A stretch of 64,000 nucleotides of DNA from Planctomycetaceae bacterium (GCA_027487775.1 JAIYCY010000010.1:1-64000), one strand, 5' to 3'. Shown: positions 36,551 to 45,674, numbered from the stretch's first letter. Notes: a model not told the origin generated them from the sequence alone. Numbers and translations: made by a program.

Positions 36551-37114
36551 CTACTTCTTTCCCAAGGCTCGCTGCCGCTGAAAGAATGTCCGAAGCAACG
36601 ACCTGCAAGCCTCCACTTCGACGCCTTCGACAACACGACAACGATGATTCAACCGCTCATCGGTGAGCAGTTGGTACAAGCTGTCGACCGCGCCCGCCTT
36701 TGGATCGCGTGTGCCGTAAATCACATGCGGAATCCGGGCATTGACGATCGCACCCGCGCACATTGGGCAGGGTTCGAGCGTGACCGCAAGGATGCAGTCG
36801 ACAAGACGCCAACTGCCAAGCGCACGCGCGGCCGACCGCATGGCGACGATCTCGGCGTGTGCGCTTGGGTCGCGATCGGTCTCACGCAGATTGTGTCCGA
36901 CAAATCGCTGGCCAGTCGGCACATGATGAATCACGCAACCGATCGGGACTTCGCCGAGTTCGAAAGCGCGCTCGGCCTCGATCAATGCGGCCCGCATCAG
37001 CTCGACGTCCAGCGGATCGAAGGTCGAAGTGTTGGCGGCAACTGAATCAGAGGAATCAGACGGGGCGACCTTTTGGCCGGTTGATTCGGGCGTATCGTCG
37101 GGACTCTGACTCAC
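36551..37114 (-). CDS. tadA: tRNA-specific adenosine deaminase
   Basis: GTG 37114 overlaps the NifU-like stop (GTGA), giving 187 aa. The TadA core has zinc ligands and the catalytic Glu in SAHAEIVAMR and PCPMCAGAIVNARI, with GEVPIGCVI before and the C-terminal helix LLRTFFQRQRALGKK. It deaminates A34 to inosine in tRNA-Arg(ACG). A 35-residue Ser/Asp-rich N-terminal extension is longer than usual and may be partly untranslated if the start is internal. Confidence 0.9.
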   Translation of the reverse strand: MSQSPDDTPESTGQKVAPSDSSDSVAANTSTFDPLDVELMRAALIEAERAFELGEVPIGCVIHHVPTGQRFVGHNLRETDRDPSAHAEIVAMRSAARALGSWRLVDCILAVTLEPCPMCAGAIVNARIPHVIYGTRDPKAGAVDSLYQLLTDERLNHRCRVVEGVEVEACRSLLRTFFQRQRALGKK

Positions 37115-37368
37115 GGGACTGCCACCACGGATTCGATCTCCGGCGCGACCATTTTGACCGCCCGTTCGATGCCCATTTGAAGGGTTAGACCCGAACTCGG
37201 ACATCCGACACACGCTCCACGAAAGCGCACGCGCACGCGATTGTTGGCCACATCGACAAGCTCAACGTCTCCGCCATCGGCGCGGACGGCGGGCCTGATC
37301 TGCTCGATCGCGCCGCGTACGCGGGATTCGAGTGAATCGGGGAGGCTGGCAGACTCAGTGTTCGTCAC
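37111..37368 (-). CDS. NifU C-terminal-domain protein (iron-sulfur carrier)
   Basis: The 85-aa product from GTG 37368 is a stand-alone NifU-C domain: IRPAVRADGGDVELVDV followed by VRFRGACVGCPSSGLTLQMGIER with the CxxC cluster-binding site. It acts as a carrier or scaffold in Fe-S cluster assembly. Longer in-frame starts run to 37500 but that part is Pro/Arg-rich and looks non-coding. The stop overlaps the start of tadA. Confidence 0.87.
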   Translation of the reverse strand: MTNTESASLPDSLESRVRGAIEQIRPAVRADGGDVELVDVANNRVRVRFRGACVGCPSSGLTLQMGIERAVKMVAPEIESVVAVP

Positions 37369-37441
37369 GGAGAGCGAGTCTACACCACAAGCGTATCCCG
37401 GCAAAATTGCGGAGTTGACCCAGACGAGACCGCGCCGTCGT

Positions 37442-37942
37442 TTAGCGCTGGGTGAGGAACCAACTGGTGTAGTCCACGGCTGCGGGCGATCCACCGGCAA
37501 GCTTGATCATGCTGTTGAGTTGTGCGCGATGGATCGTGCTGTGGTTCAGCGCATGGGTGACAAATCGCCAGAGCGGGCCGGCAAACGCCTGTCCTTTGAG
37601 GTTGATACAGCGCAGTTCTGTCTTCAGTGCCTCGCCATCGACGGCTCCGAGCCACGCATTGAAATCTTGATGCACGCGCTGCCACTCGGGCCAGAGTGAT
37701 TCGCGTGATGCAAGCCGCGGATCGTCTGCCAGCCAGACCGGCGCGGCACCGGTGAATCGCTGGAGCCAGACCTGCTGGGCGGAGAGCATATGGAGCATCA
37801 GCGCGTGGATCGATCCGAAGCTGAAATCCATCGGCCTTGCGTATGCGTTGTCATCGAGTGATCGCGTCGATTCGTGCTGCTTGAGGTCTGCCCACTGCAC
37901 ATAGGCGAAGAAGTCGATGAGGGAGGAACGGTCGGGTTGCAT
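37442..37942 (-). CDS. DinB-family protein
   Basis: The 166-aa four-helix protein has DinB-type metal-binding His in SIHALMLHMLSAQQVWL and HALNHSTIHRAQLNSM, plus Trp-rich N and C termini (QWADLKQHE, DYTSWFL). Family members use bacillithiol, mycothiol or similar thiols or act as nuclease-like hydrolases; the role here is unknown. It stands alone between tlpA-like and nifU-like genes. Confidence 0.85.
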   Translation of the reverse strand: MQPDRSSLIDFFAYVQWADLKQHESTRSLDDNAYARPMDFSFGSIHALMLHMLSAQQVWLQRFTGAAPVWLADDPRLASRESLWPEWQRVHQDFNAWLGAVDGEALKTELRCINLKGQAFAGPLWRFVTHALNHSTIHRAQLNSMIKLAGGSPAAVDYTSWFLTQR

Positions 37943-38014
37943 AATCGTTTTCTGCTGGGAGTTGCACGAGACGGATTAACGCCGATCAGATCTACGCGAA
38001 ACGGGTGCGATCGA

Positions 38015-38611
38015 TTACGACTCCCCGAGCAGTTTTTCGATGGCTGCCTCGACCTTTTCCGTGCCGAGTCCGATCGCGCGGATGTTTCCTTTACGGTCGA
38101 TAATGGCATAGGTGGGGAACCACTGCGTCCGCATCAGCTTGGCAAACGCGCCGCCCTCGTCCCATGCCATGGGGAGCGTGAGCTTTTGCTCGGCGATCAG
38201 CTTGTCAACGGCCTCGCGATCGCCGTCTGAACAGACAGCCATCACGGTGACGCCCTTGTCGACGTACTTCTGATGAAGCGCATCGGTCTTGGGCATGGCG
38301 CGAATGCATGGGCCGCACCAGGTCGCCCAGATGTCGAGGACGACGATGCGTCCTTCGAGTGAATCGGGCTTGGCCTGCACCCACGAGAGGCCTTCGATTG
38401 AAGGCATCGGAGTTCCGACGAGTTCGGCGTGCTGCTTCACACTCTCCTCGTCGCTGTGCCAGAACCACGATGCCGGCATGTCGGGTGCGGGCGAGGGGAC
38501 AGCCGCGCGGGAAAGGGATCCGCCTGAGCGGAACAGGAGCGAGTAGAGCAACGTTCCGACGACAAGAGCGACGCAAAGCGTCACGACTCCGCGGGAGGAT
38601 TTGGTATTCAT
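38015..38611 (-). CDS. TlpA-like periplasmic thioredoxin
   Basis: The 198-aa protein has a signal anchor (residues 9-27, VVTLCVALVVGTLLYSLLF) and a redoxin domain with the active site WATWCGPC and a cis-Pro WFPTYAIIDRKGNIR. It reduces or rearranges disulfides outside the cytoplasmic membrane. The gene starts 7 bp after the stop of the exported cyclophilin, so the two folding factors are likely one operon. Confidence 0.88.
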   Translation of the reverse strand: MNTKSSRGVVTLCVALVVGTLLYSLLFRSGGSLSRAAVPSPAPDMPASWFWHSDEESVKQHAELVGTPMPSIEGLSWVQAKPDSLEGRIVVLDIWATWCGPCIRAMPKTDALHQKYVDKGVTVMAVCSDGDREAVDKLIAEQKLTLPMAWDEGGAFAKLMRTQWFPTYAIIDRKGNIRAIGLGTEKVEAAIEKLLGES

Positions 38612-38618
38612 GATGGTT

Positions 38619-39653
38619 TTAATCTGCGGCGAAGACCTTCATCTGCAACGCGACGCGGCGTGTGACGATGTCTTCATTGTTAAGGCGTGGCAGTGTAGAG
38701 AAGACGCCGGACTGACCGACGTTCGACGTGGTTGCATTGTAGATCGCATCGAGCGTGGTGAGGCCTGCGCTGTTGACGACCTGTGCGAAGACGGCGTATC
38801 CGGTGTTGGGACCGGTCGGGTCGAGGACGGTGTTGTCGGTGGCGTTGAAATAGAACTGGCTGGTTGCGGTGTTCGGCTGGTTGGTACGAGCCATCGCGAG
38901 CGTGCCACGCAGGTTGGAGAGGAAGCCGGCTTGGAGCGGGATGCCGTTGTTGAACTTTTCGACTTCGTCGCTGGGCTCGAAGAATGAGCCGTTCGTGGCC
39001 TCGGCTGTGCTGTAAAATCCGCCGCCCTGTGCGATTCCGATGCCGCTGGTTTCGGTGCGTACTTTGCGGTGCCAGATCGTGCCGTCGAGTCGACCTGTGT
39101 TGGCATAATCGACGAAGTTGCTGACGGTGGTGGCGATGCCGGAGATGTCGCCGCGCAGTCGTACATCGATGATGCCCGCGGTGGTGCTGAAGCGGAGTCG
39201 CGGTGTTGAGGAGCGATCGCGCCGGGTGAGGAAATGGAAGTTACCGCCCGCGGTGCCGTTGCCACTGACCGCCCCGGTGTTGAACTCGCCGTCGAGTTTG
39301 CTGTTGTTGGATGCGAGTCGGATCTCGTCGCTGAGTCGAACACGATAGACTGCGTTGACGTCGCTATTGAAGCGAATCGTGATACGGTTGCGAGCCTGAT
39401 CGTAGCGCACGGTCAGATCACTGTATCTGACGTCGTCAGGGGTACCGAGAACGCCGTCGGTTCCGGAGCGGAATGCCCGGATGGTGTTTTTGTTGACATT
39501 AAGTGCGGGCGCGCTGAGCGTGATCAGCACTTCTCCACGGTTGTCGGCGACGACGTTATTGACGAGAAGCAGATTACCGTTGAGGTGTCGCCTGGCTTCG
39601 AGTGATTCGACCGGGCGATGCGACGGGCTCTTGACGCGATTGAACTTCGACAT
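38619..39653 (-). CDS. Exported cyclophilin-type peptidyl-prolyl isomerase with LEPR-like N terminus
   Basis: From ATG 39653, AGGAGG is 8 nt upstream. The 344-aa product opens with VESLEARRHL (residues 15-24), an LEPR-XLL-like motif. A beta-rich segment (30-145) resembles the Ig-like domain of planctomycete surface proteins. The cyclophilin domain covers about 150-344, with GGGFYSTAEATNG, RGTLAMART and SQFYFNATDN; several catalytic positions look diverged, so activity is uncertain. Probably exported, partnered with the adjacent TlpA-like oxidoreductase. Confidence 0.85.
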   Translation of the reverse strand: MSKFNRVKSPSHRPVESLEARRHLNGNLLLVNNVVADNRGEVLITLSAPALNVNKNTIRAFRSGTDGVLGTPDDVRYSDLTVRYDQARNRITIRFNSDVNAVYRVRLSDEIRLASNNSKLDGEFNTGAVSGNGTAGGNFHFLTRRDRSSTPRLRFSTTAGIIDVRLRGDISGIATTVSNFVDYANTGRLDGTIWHRKVRTETSGIGIAQGGGFYSTAEATNGSFFEPSDEVEKFNNGIPLQAGFLSNLRGTLAMARTNQPNTATSQFYFNATDNTVLDPTGPNTGYAVFAQVVNSAGLTTLDAIYNATTSNVGQSGVFSTLPRLNNEDIVTRRVALQMKVFAAD

Positions 39654-39868
39654 GGCGGATGCCTCCTTCTGCGGGGTCTGTCTGATTCCAACACAAAGCA
39701 TTCACGATTTGAACGGGCTGACTCACCTATTTTTTGGATTCATCAGGGCCCGGCAGGCAATCTCACTCTTCACAAAGACGCCGCCAGCCTGCCCGACATT
39801 TCCTCGACGTCCCGAGCGTTCTACGATAGGACAGAACAGTGATATCGTGAAGAGGGATCGAGGTATTT

Positions 39869-41176
39869 GTGCCGCAAAAAAAGATCGTTGTTATCGGAGG
39901 CGGGCTTTCCGGGCTTTCGTGTGCGGGACTCCTGCAACGGGCCGGGCATCGCGTGACGCTGTTCGAAGCATCAGATTCAATCGGCGGCCGTGCGCGGAGT
40001 GATCGTGTGGACGGATTCACACTCGATCGCGGTTTTCAGGTCTATCTTGAAGCGTATCCGGAGGGAAAGCGACAACTCGATCTGCGGGCGCTTCGGCTCA
40101 AACGATTTTCACCCGGCGGGCTGATCTGGACTGGCCGCACGCGTGAACGATTCGCCGATCCGTTGCGAATGCCGAGGTACGCGTGGGCGAGCCTGCGGAG
40201 CGATGTCGGTTCGTTGTCGGACAAACTTCGCGTGCTTGCGCTGCGAAGCGATGTTCGGAAATGCAGCCCCGAAAAGTTGCGCGAAAGGCCGGCCGTCACC
40301 ACCATCGAACGACTGCGCCAACTTGGATTCTCGGATCGCATCATCGAGCGGTTCTTTCGACCGTTTTATGCAGGTGTGTTTCTGGAAAGCGGATTGACCA
40401 CCTCCAGCCGTGTGTTCGATTACACGTTTCGCATGTTTAGCGACGGGCACGCAGCGCTGCCCGAAAGCGGTATCGGCGCGATCGCACAACAGCTTGCTGA
40501 ACGACTCGATCCCGCGACAGTTCGGCTTAAGACCCGCATCAAGACGATCGCACATCGACTCGTGGTTCCGGAAACGGGCGAACCCGTGCTGGCCGATGCG
40601 ATTGTGATCGCGACCGATTTAAGGACCGCTTCACATCTGTCCGGAGGATTGATCGCGACGGCAAACCGGGAATCCAAATCTGAGCAGACGACTGATCCAA
40701 CCGACCGCACCGCCGACGACGGACCTTCAACGACGTGTCTGTATTACGACGCGCCGAGTTCTCCGTTGCGTGAACCGACGCTCATGCTGAACGGAAGCGG
40801 GCGTGGTGTGGTGAATCATCTTTGCGTACCGAGCGACGTATCGTCGACATACGCTCCGCCGGGTCGTTCGTTGGTCTGCGTGAATCTGATCGGGATTTCC
40901 GAAGAGGCCGACGAGGCCCTTGACCAACGGGTGCGCGTCGAGCTCGGCGATTGGTTTGGCGAGAGTGTCAGGGACTGGCGACGACTCGCGGTCTATCGGA
41001 TTCGTCATGCGTTGGCCGACCAAAGCGTGGCAGGCACGAGCGAGTCCGTGCGGCGAGTTCGACTGCGAGCGGGTTTGTACGCATGCGGGGATCACATTGA
41101 GGGCCCCGGCATCAATGGCGCACTTTCAAGTGGCCGGCGCTGTGCGGAGGCGATTCTCGAAGATCTTCCAGACTAA
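39869..41176 (+). CDS. FAD-dependent amine oxidase / protoporphyrinogen-oxidase-like flavoprotein
   Basis: GTG 39869 (GAGG 6 nt upstream) starts a 435-aa protein with the N-terminal FAD dinucleotide site VVIGGGLSGLSCA and the GGRARSDRVDGFTLDRGFQVY motif of amine oxidases and phytoene desaturases. The C-terminal FAD motif is LYACGDHIEGPGINGALSSGRR. It resembles desaturase/oxidase-type NAD(P)-binding flavoproteins; substrate unknown (carotenoid, haem precursor or polyamine are possible). It is divergent from the cyclophilin operon. Confidence 0.85.
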   Translation: MPQKKIVVIGGGLSGLSCAGLLQRAGHRVTLFEASDSIGGRARSDRVDGFTLDRGFQVYLEAYPEGKRQLDLRALRLKRFSPGGLIWTGRTRERFADPLRMPRYAWASLRSDVGSLSDKLRVLALRSDVRKCSPEKLRERPAVTTIERLRQLGFSDRIIERFFRPFYAGVFLESGLTTSSRVFDYTFRMFSDGHAALPESGIGAIAQQLAERLDPATVRLKTRIKTIAHRLVVPETGEPVLADAIVIATDLRTASHLSGGLIATANRESKSEQTTDPTDRTADDGPSTTCLYYDAPSSPLREPTLMLNGSGRGVVNHLCVPSDVSSTYAPPGRSLVCVNLIGISEEADEALDQRVRVELGDWFGESVRDWRRLAVYRIRHALADQSVAGTSESVRRVRLRAGLYACGDHIEGPGINGALSSGRRCAEAILEDLPD

Positions 41177-41203
41177 CCGTCACGCCCGTCGACTTGGTGA
41201 GGC

Positions 41204-41731
41204 TCATGTCAGCGATGGATCGGAGACTTCAACGTCCAACGGGTCGAAATGAAGTCGGTATCCGTGGGTCCTGAGTCTGTAGCATCGCGCCGAATCGCGT
41301 AGTCGAAGGATCGCAGGCTTTCGACATGTTCGACAGACGAGCATTTGCGTGGGCCTGCGAAACCGAGGGTGCCAGTGGCCGCACTCAATGCAACCGATTT
41401 CGTAGCGGCTCTGGCTGCGGCCGGGGCTGACGACATCGGTTTCTGAGTAACAGCGTTCCGGCGCGATACCAAGTCGCTCGCAGGCCGCCTTCCACTTTTT
41501 GCCGTGTCCGTCGCCCGGCGCCATGGCATGAGCGATCTCATGAAGGATCGTTTCACGTACACGCGGCTCGTCGTTCAGAAGCGTCAACTTCCAGCTCAGC
41601 GTGATCTGACGAATCGTCCAGGCACACGACCCAAACCGCCGCGACGCGCGGTCAAAGACAAACGACCACTGAGACAAGCCGTGTTCGTCCATCAATCGTC
41701 TTGCGAGATTGGCTGCCTCATCCAGATTCAT
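41204..41731 (-). CDS. SprT-like zinc metalloprotease family protein
   Basis: The 175-aa protein has the HEXXH-type ETILHEIAHAMAPGDGHGKKW and, downstream, a zinc ribbon (CIECGHWHPRF... CRTCRKPA). These are features of the SprT/Spartan family, whose eukaryotic members cleave DNA-protein crosslinks. In bacteria the role is unproven. It is convergent with the flavoprotein gene (27-bp gap). Confidence 0.87.
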   Translation of the reverse strand: MNLDEAANLARRLMDEHGLSQWSFVFDRASRRFGSCAWTIRQITLSWKLTLLNDEPRVRETILHEIAHAMAPGDGHGKKWKAACERLGIAPERCYSETDVVSPGRSQSRYEIGCIECGHWHPRFRRPTQMLVCRTCRKPAILRLRDSARCYRLRTHGYRLHFDPLDVEVSDPSLT

Positions 41732-41757
41732 GTTTGATCGTCCGTGGAATCGATCTG

Positions 41758-42807
41758 TCAGAACTTCGCTTCGATCGCCATTCGCAGGAAAGGCTCATCG
41801 CTCAATTCGAGCAATTCGTCCGAGTCGCGTGTATCCCAGCCGAACTCGAATTGCTGCCCGAAGGCGTATCCGCCTGCGAGCACGAAACTCACGCGGTCAT
41901 TGACGATCCCTTTGATACCCAACTCCGCCCGCTGCTGTCTGAAGATGATACGATCGCTTCCGGATTCAAGCTGGTCTGAGTGAAACGCGTTGGTCCGTCC
42001 CGTGTAGGCAGCAAAGAGGGAAAGGCCGGCATTCACGCGATATTCGGCTTCGACATTAAAATCATCTGGGATTGAGTAGACGAGCGAAAACGTCCATTGC
42101 TCGCCGGGCGTGTAGATCACCTCGCTGAACGGGAAGCCCAATCCCAGCCGTAGCGTCTGATCAATTTTTCGTCGATAGACGAAACCGGGCAGCGGAACAT
42201 CGGGCATGAAAGACCTGTTCCCATCATAGTTGATGACCAATCCGAAGCTCTCGTTCGCGTTGATGGTGTAGCCGAAAGCCAGGTCAGCCTTTCCATACCA
42301 GCCGTTGCCATCGCCAAAGGCCTGCGTCGATGCATAACCGACGCCCACGGTCATACCGATAAGCCACTTTTCGTTGGCAAACAGTCCCATGCCAAACCCG
42401 GCGGAGACGTCGGTCAGATTGCCGGAGATCGTGTCCGAATCGTCATCGACGCGATATTGAATCAAGCTGAATCCCGCCCGCGGCTGTGCGCGGCTGATGC
42501 CAGGCGCGATGTCCTCAAGATCAAGCTTCATGCGTCCGCTGGCATCGAGAATCGAGAGATTAAACTGTCGATCTCCAACGTCCCCCTCACCCGTGCTTTG
42601 GATGGTGACACCCGTGTCCAGGACATAGTTGCGACCATCGGGAAAGGTCGAAAGCAATAGACCCGGCCCGGTCTGACCGAATGCATCGTCCGAAATGCCC
42701 GAAACGCTCGCGAGCGCGGCGATCGCAACTGCCAACCTCGCGGATGAACTTTTGTTTTGCGGCTGAGCTTGGCTTCGATTCGTCGTCCGTGACTTGATTT
42801 GTTTCAT
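41758..42807 (-). CDS. Outer-membrane beta-barrel-like protein (DUF6268-like)
   Basis: From ATG 42807 the product is 349 aa with a basic N terminus and signal region (about 25-44, ending AFGQ). Repeating amphipathic strands follow (GFGMGLFANEKWLIGMTVGVGY, YGKADLAFGYTINAN, LGLGFPFSEVIYTPGEQWTF) and the final strand ends in MAIEAKF, an aromatic C terminus typical of barrels. It could be an outer-membrane porin-like protein. The frame is open to 42981 but the upstream part is Arg-rich and overlaps the opposite promoter region. Confidence 0.75.
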   Translation of the reverse strand: MKQIKSRTTNRSQAQPQNKSSSARLAVAIAALASVSGISDDAFGQTGPGLLLSTFPDGRNYVLDTGVTIQSTGEGDVGDRQFNLSILDASGRMKLDLEDIAPGISRAQPRAGFSLIQYRVDDDSDTISGNLTDVSAGFGMGLFANEKWLIGMTVGVGYASTQAFGDGNGWYGKADLAFGYTINANESFGLVINYDGNRSFMPDVPLPGFVYRRKIDQTLRLGLGFPFSEVIYTPGEQWTFSLVYSIPDDFNVEAEYRVNAGLSLFAAYTGRTNAFHSDQLESGSDRIIFRQQRAELGIKGIVNDRVSFVLAGGYAFGQQFEFGWDTRDSDELLELSDEPFLRMAIEAKF

Positions 42808-42900
42808 GGGTCCCAATCTAACGCTCGGCCCCCGGTGGTTGGCAAGATCGGGCTCGCCGAAAATTCGTTTCAGCTTTCCTATCTTCGGACAACTTTTCCT

Positions 42901-42929
42901 TTGACATCCGCCAACAGCAGGACGATAAC
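42901..42929 (+). promoter_or_regulatory. Sigma-70-type promoter for the lysyl-oxidase-like gene
   Basis: TTGACA (42901-42906), 17-nt spacer, GATAAC (42924-42929). The leader to ATG 43087 would be about 150 nt. Confidence 0.45.
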
Positions 42930-43086
42930 GTCGGTGACCCCGCGGGCTGCGGGCCGATTCTGGTCTGATCACATCCGGCAAAGTGTCCGGCGAAATGTGT
43001 GCGGCGACGCTTCACATCTCGGGACGTGAATCAGAGCCGTTTCGCGAGTGCAACCACATCCCTTCGACCCCTTTCGGAGTATCTGC

Positions 43087-45483
43087 ATGTCCCTCTGCAA
43101 ATCCCGCAGCGATGGTTCGTCCAAGCGTTCATCTTTGAACATGCGTTCCACGGTTAAATCGATTGAATCGCTTGAACGCCGCATTTTTTTGCATGCCGGC
43201 CACGATCATGCTGTCAGCGGACTTCCGGAATCGGTGATGACGCTCTTCCGGGATGACGGTCACATCACCCGGACGGATTTCAACAACCTGCCCTCGCCGT
43301 TTCAGAACAAGATCGATCCTCGTTTTGTTGTGGATGATCGCCCTTGGGAGGAGCAGATCAGCCAGATGCTCCGTGAAGAAGGATCGAGCGGGACACTGCC
43401 GACCGATTCGCTCGGGACGACCAATTTTGCATTGCCCGACCTCGTGCCCGTGAGAAAGAACGGTGCATTTACGCCCTACATCGATCTGTCCGAACAGCCG
43501 GGTCGCGTCCTTTTGCGATTCTCAACCACCATCGGCAATCAAGGCCAGGGCCCCGCCATCGCCTTCTCCGGCACCACGCCGGAATTCATCATGCCCGACG
43601 GCTCGCAGCTCGTGAAGCAGCGTCTCTATACGTTTAATGGAAGCAGCTTTACGCAGACCGGCGTTCGTGATGCGGGCCGGTTTGTCTATCACGCCGCACA
43701 CGGACACTTCCATTACGAAGGCTATGCAGGTTACCGGCTCGTCCGGAACGTCGGAGGTCAACCGGGCGGCAGCGTGTTCCGCAGCGACGGCACCGAAGCG
43801 ATCGGCGACAAGGTCGGCTTCTGCATGATCAACACGGACAGCAGCTTCACCACCACGAATTCTGTGAGTTCGACCACGCTACCCGGCTACAACGCTTCTG
43901 GTCAGCCCTCCACAGGTTGCGGCTTTGTCCAAGGCATCCACGTCGGTAAGGGCGACACCTACTCGGATATCTACGACGGTCAATGGATTGACGTGACTGG
44001 TGTAGCCCCGGGAAGCTACTTTTTGCAAGTCACCGTCGATGCATCCGACGCGATGCTTGAATCAGACGAAACCAACAACACGATCTATGTTCCGGTGACA
44101 CTCACCAACACCAACGGCACCGGCGGTATCGCGCTGGATCGATTTGAGACGGCAGCGGGCGGTCCGAACAACACTTTTGAGTCGGCAACCAATCTCGGCG
44201 AACTCGGCGTTCAGACGCAGAGCGGCCTGACGATGCACGCCGACGCCGACACCGACTTCTTCCGCTTCACCGCCGCGAGTTCCGGAACCTACGCCGTCGA
44301 ACTCGTCGTCGCCGATCGCATTGTCGATCTTTACGTCTACGACCAGAATCGCAATCGCATCGGTCAGAACACCACGCCTAACAGCGGCAGCGGTTCAAGT
44401 CCGGTCGTCAAGCGCGTCACGACCTCTTTCATCGCAGGCCAAACCTATTTCGTGCAGGCTGACGGCTTTAGCGGATCAGGCAGCGGCACCGGCACGGGCG
44501 GCCTCTCGAACAATTACGCCCTGCGTGTCCTCGTCAATCCGACCGCGACCGCGCTTGCCCCGACGTCCATCGCCGCCGAAGACGGGCTCGCCGAGGGCTC
44601 GCTCCGCGTCGGTCGCAACGGCCCCTTCTCATCGGCGCTCGATGTGGCGTTCACTGTCGGCGGAACCGCAACCCGCGGCGTCGACTACAACCTCGTCTAC
44701 AACGGCTCGGTTCTCACCACCAACACCATCATCATCGGCGTCGAGTCGTTCTTTGAGGACATTCGGGTCGTCCCGATCAGCGATGCCCTCGTCGAAGCCG
44801 ACGAAACCGTCACCCTCACGCTCAATTCCAGCACCGCGTACGTCGTCGGAGGATCCGCAGCCAGCGTCGTCCTTCGCGACAAGCGGCCAGTCGCGGTTGC
44901 TTCTTCATTCAGCCCGTCGACCAACCGCATCAGCTTCGACTTCTCGCTTGACGTCTCCGCAAGCCTCACCGCAGGCGATCTGCTGATTCGCGACACCGCG
45001 ACGAGCCAACTCTACTCCGCCAGCAGTGTCGTGTGGGACGCGGTCAACCGCCGCGCCACTTTCGCCGTCGCGGGCCTTCTCCCGCGTGGCAACTTCGAAG
45101 CCGTCATCAATCGCACCAACCTGACCCACGCTCAAGGCGCACCGCTCGCCTCCGACGCAACGCTCGCCTTCAACTACGCCCCCGCCGACTTCGACCTGAG
45201 CGGCGGTGTCGGCTTTACCGACCTGCTCGCCCTTTCCCGTAGCTACGGGATGACCAGCGGCGCGACCTACGCCCAGGGCGACGCCGACTACGACGGCGAT
45301 GTCGACTTCGCGGACCTGCTGATCCTTGCCCGCAACTACGGTGAAGCGACCCGCCTTCCGCTCAACATCGCAGCCTTCGCTGGCTCGGGTTCGACGACCA
45401 ACATCGGTCGTGCCTCTCTCGCGACAGGCTCCACGGCCACGCGATCTGCACAGAGGACATCCAGCGTCGACCTGATCGCTTGA
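43087..45483 (+). CDS. Lysyl-oxidase-like surface protein with PPC, Calx-beta and dockerin-like domains
   Basis: ATG 43087 has CGGAG 8 nt upstream; 798 aa. An LEPR-like motif IESLERRIFLHA is at residues 26-37. The lysyl-oxidase-like domain (about 113-340) shows the copper-binding His cluster YHAAHGHFHYEGYA (His202, His205, His207, His209), GDKVGFCMINTD and GDTYSDIYDGQWIDVTGVAPG. A PPC domain follows (about 370-480), then Calx-beta (about 485-600), an Ig-like part, and a dockerin-like pair (about 697-756). If active it oxidises lysines or amines extracellularly and could crosslink surface proteins. The stop codon lies inside a 17-bp tandem repeat. The promoter at 42901 is a good match. Confidence 0.87.
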   Translation: MSLCKSRSDGSSKRSSLNMRSTVKSIESLERRIFLHAGHDHAVSGLPESVMTLFRDDGHITRTDFNNLPSPFQNKIDPRFVVDDRPWEEQISQMLREEGSSGTLPTDSLGTTNFALPDLVPVRKNGAFTPYIDLSEQPGRVLLRFSTTIGNQGQGPAIAFSGTTPEFIMPDGSQLVKQRLYTFNGSSFTQTGVRDAGRFVYHAAHGHFHYEGYAGYRLVRNVGGQPGGSVFRSDGTEAIGDKVGFCMINTDSSFTTTNSVSSTTLPGYNASGQPSTGCGFVQGIHVGKGDTYSDIYDGQWIDVTGVAPGSYFLQVTVDASDAMLESDETNNTIYVPVTLTNTNGTGGIALDRFETAAGGPNNTFESATNLGELGVQTQSGLTMHADADTDFFRFTAASSGTYAVELVVADRIVDLYVYDQNRNRIGQNTTPNSGSGSSPVVKRVTTSFIAGQTYFVQADGFSGSGSGTGTGGLSNNYALRVLVNPTATALAPTSIAAEDGLAEGSLRVGRNGPFSSALDVAFTVGGTATRGVDYNLVYNGSVLTTNTIIIGVESFFEDIRVVPISDALVEADETVTLTLNSSTAYVVGGSAASVVLRDKRPVAVASSFSPSTNRISFDFSLDVSASLTAGDLLIRDTATSQLYSASSVVWDAVNRRATFAVAGLLPRGNFEAVINRTNLTHAQGAPLASDATLAFNYAPADFDLSGGVGFTDLLALSRSYGMTSGATYAQGDADYDGDVDFADLLILARNYGEATRLPLNIAAFAGSGSTTNIGRASLATGSTATRSAQRTSSVDLIA

Positions 45484-45525
45484 TGCTTGGCATCGCTTGA
45501 TGCTTGGCATCGCTTGATGCTTGGC
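45475..45525. repeat. Three perfect 17-bp tandem repeats over a stop codon
   Basis: ATCGCTTGATGCTTGGC occurs at 45475, 45492 and 45509. The TGA of the upstream gene (45481-45483) is in the first unit, and because 17 is not a multiple of three the next units are frame-shifted. A further CCGATC-6 nt-GATCGG hairpin is at 45563-45580. Confidence 0.9.
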
Positions 45526-45665
45526 CCGCCTTGGAGCATCGTCAATCGATTCGGATTTCAGGCCGATCGCCTCTGATCGGAAGTGGTCGCGCTGGATTGC
45601 GTGAAGGGCGCGGCGCGACAATTCTCATCGCGGAATCCTTTCCGTGTGCGCGAACCTAGCGTCGA

Positions 45666-45674
45666 TGCTATACT
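45666..45674 (+). promoter_or_regulatory. Extended -10 promoter TGCTATACT
   Basis: TGC-TATACT ends 9 nt before ATG 45684, so transcription would start about 2-3 nt before the gene. Same TGCTATA core as at the GH25 and GHL10 genes. Confidence 0.5.

Noticed and set aside
37369-37500. N-terminal extension of the NifU-like protein
   Set aside because: The sequence is Pro/Arg-rich and non-conserved in character; the stand-alone NifU-C domain usually begins close to the conserved region.
42808-42981. N-terminal extension of the beta-barrel protein
   Set aside because: Arg/Pro-rich sequence that overlaps the opposite promoter region; the signal peptide begins after ATG 42807.
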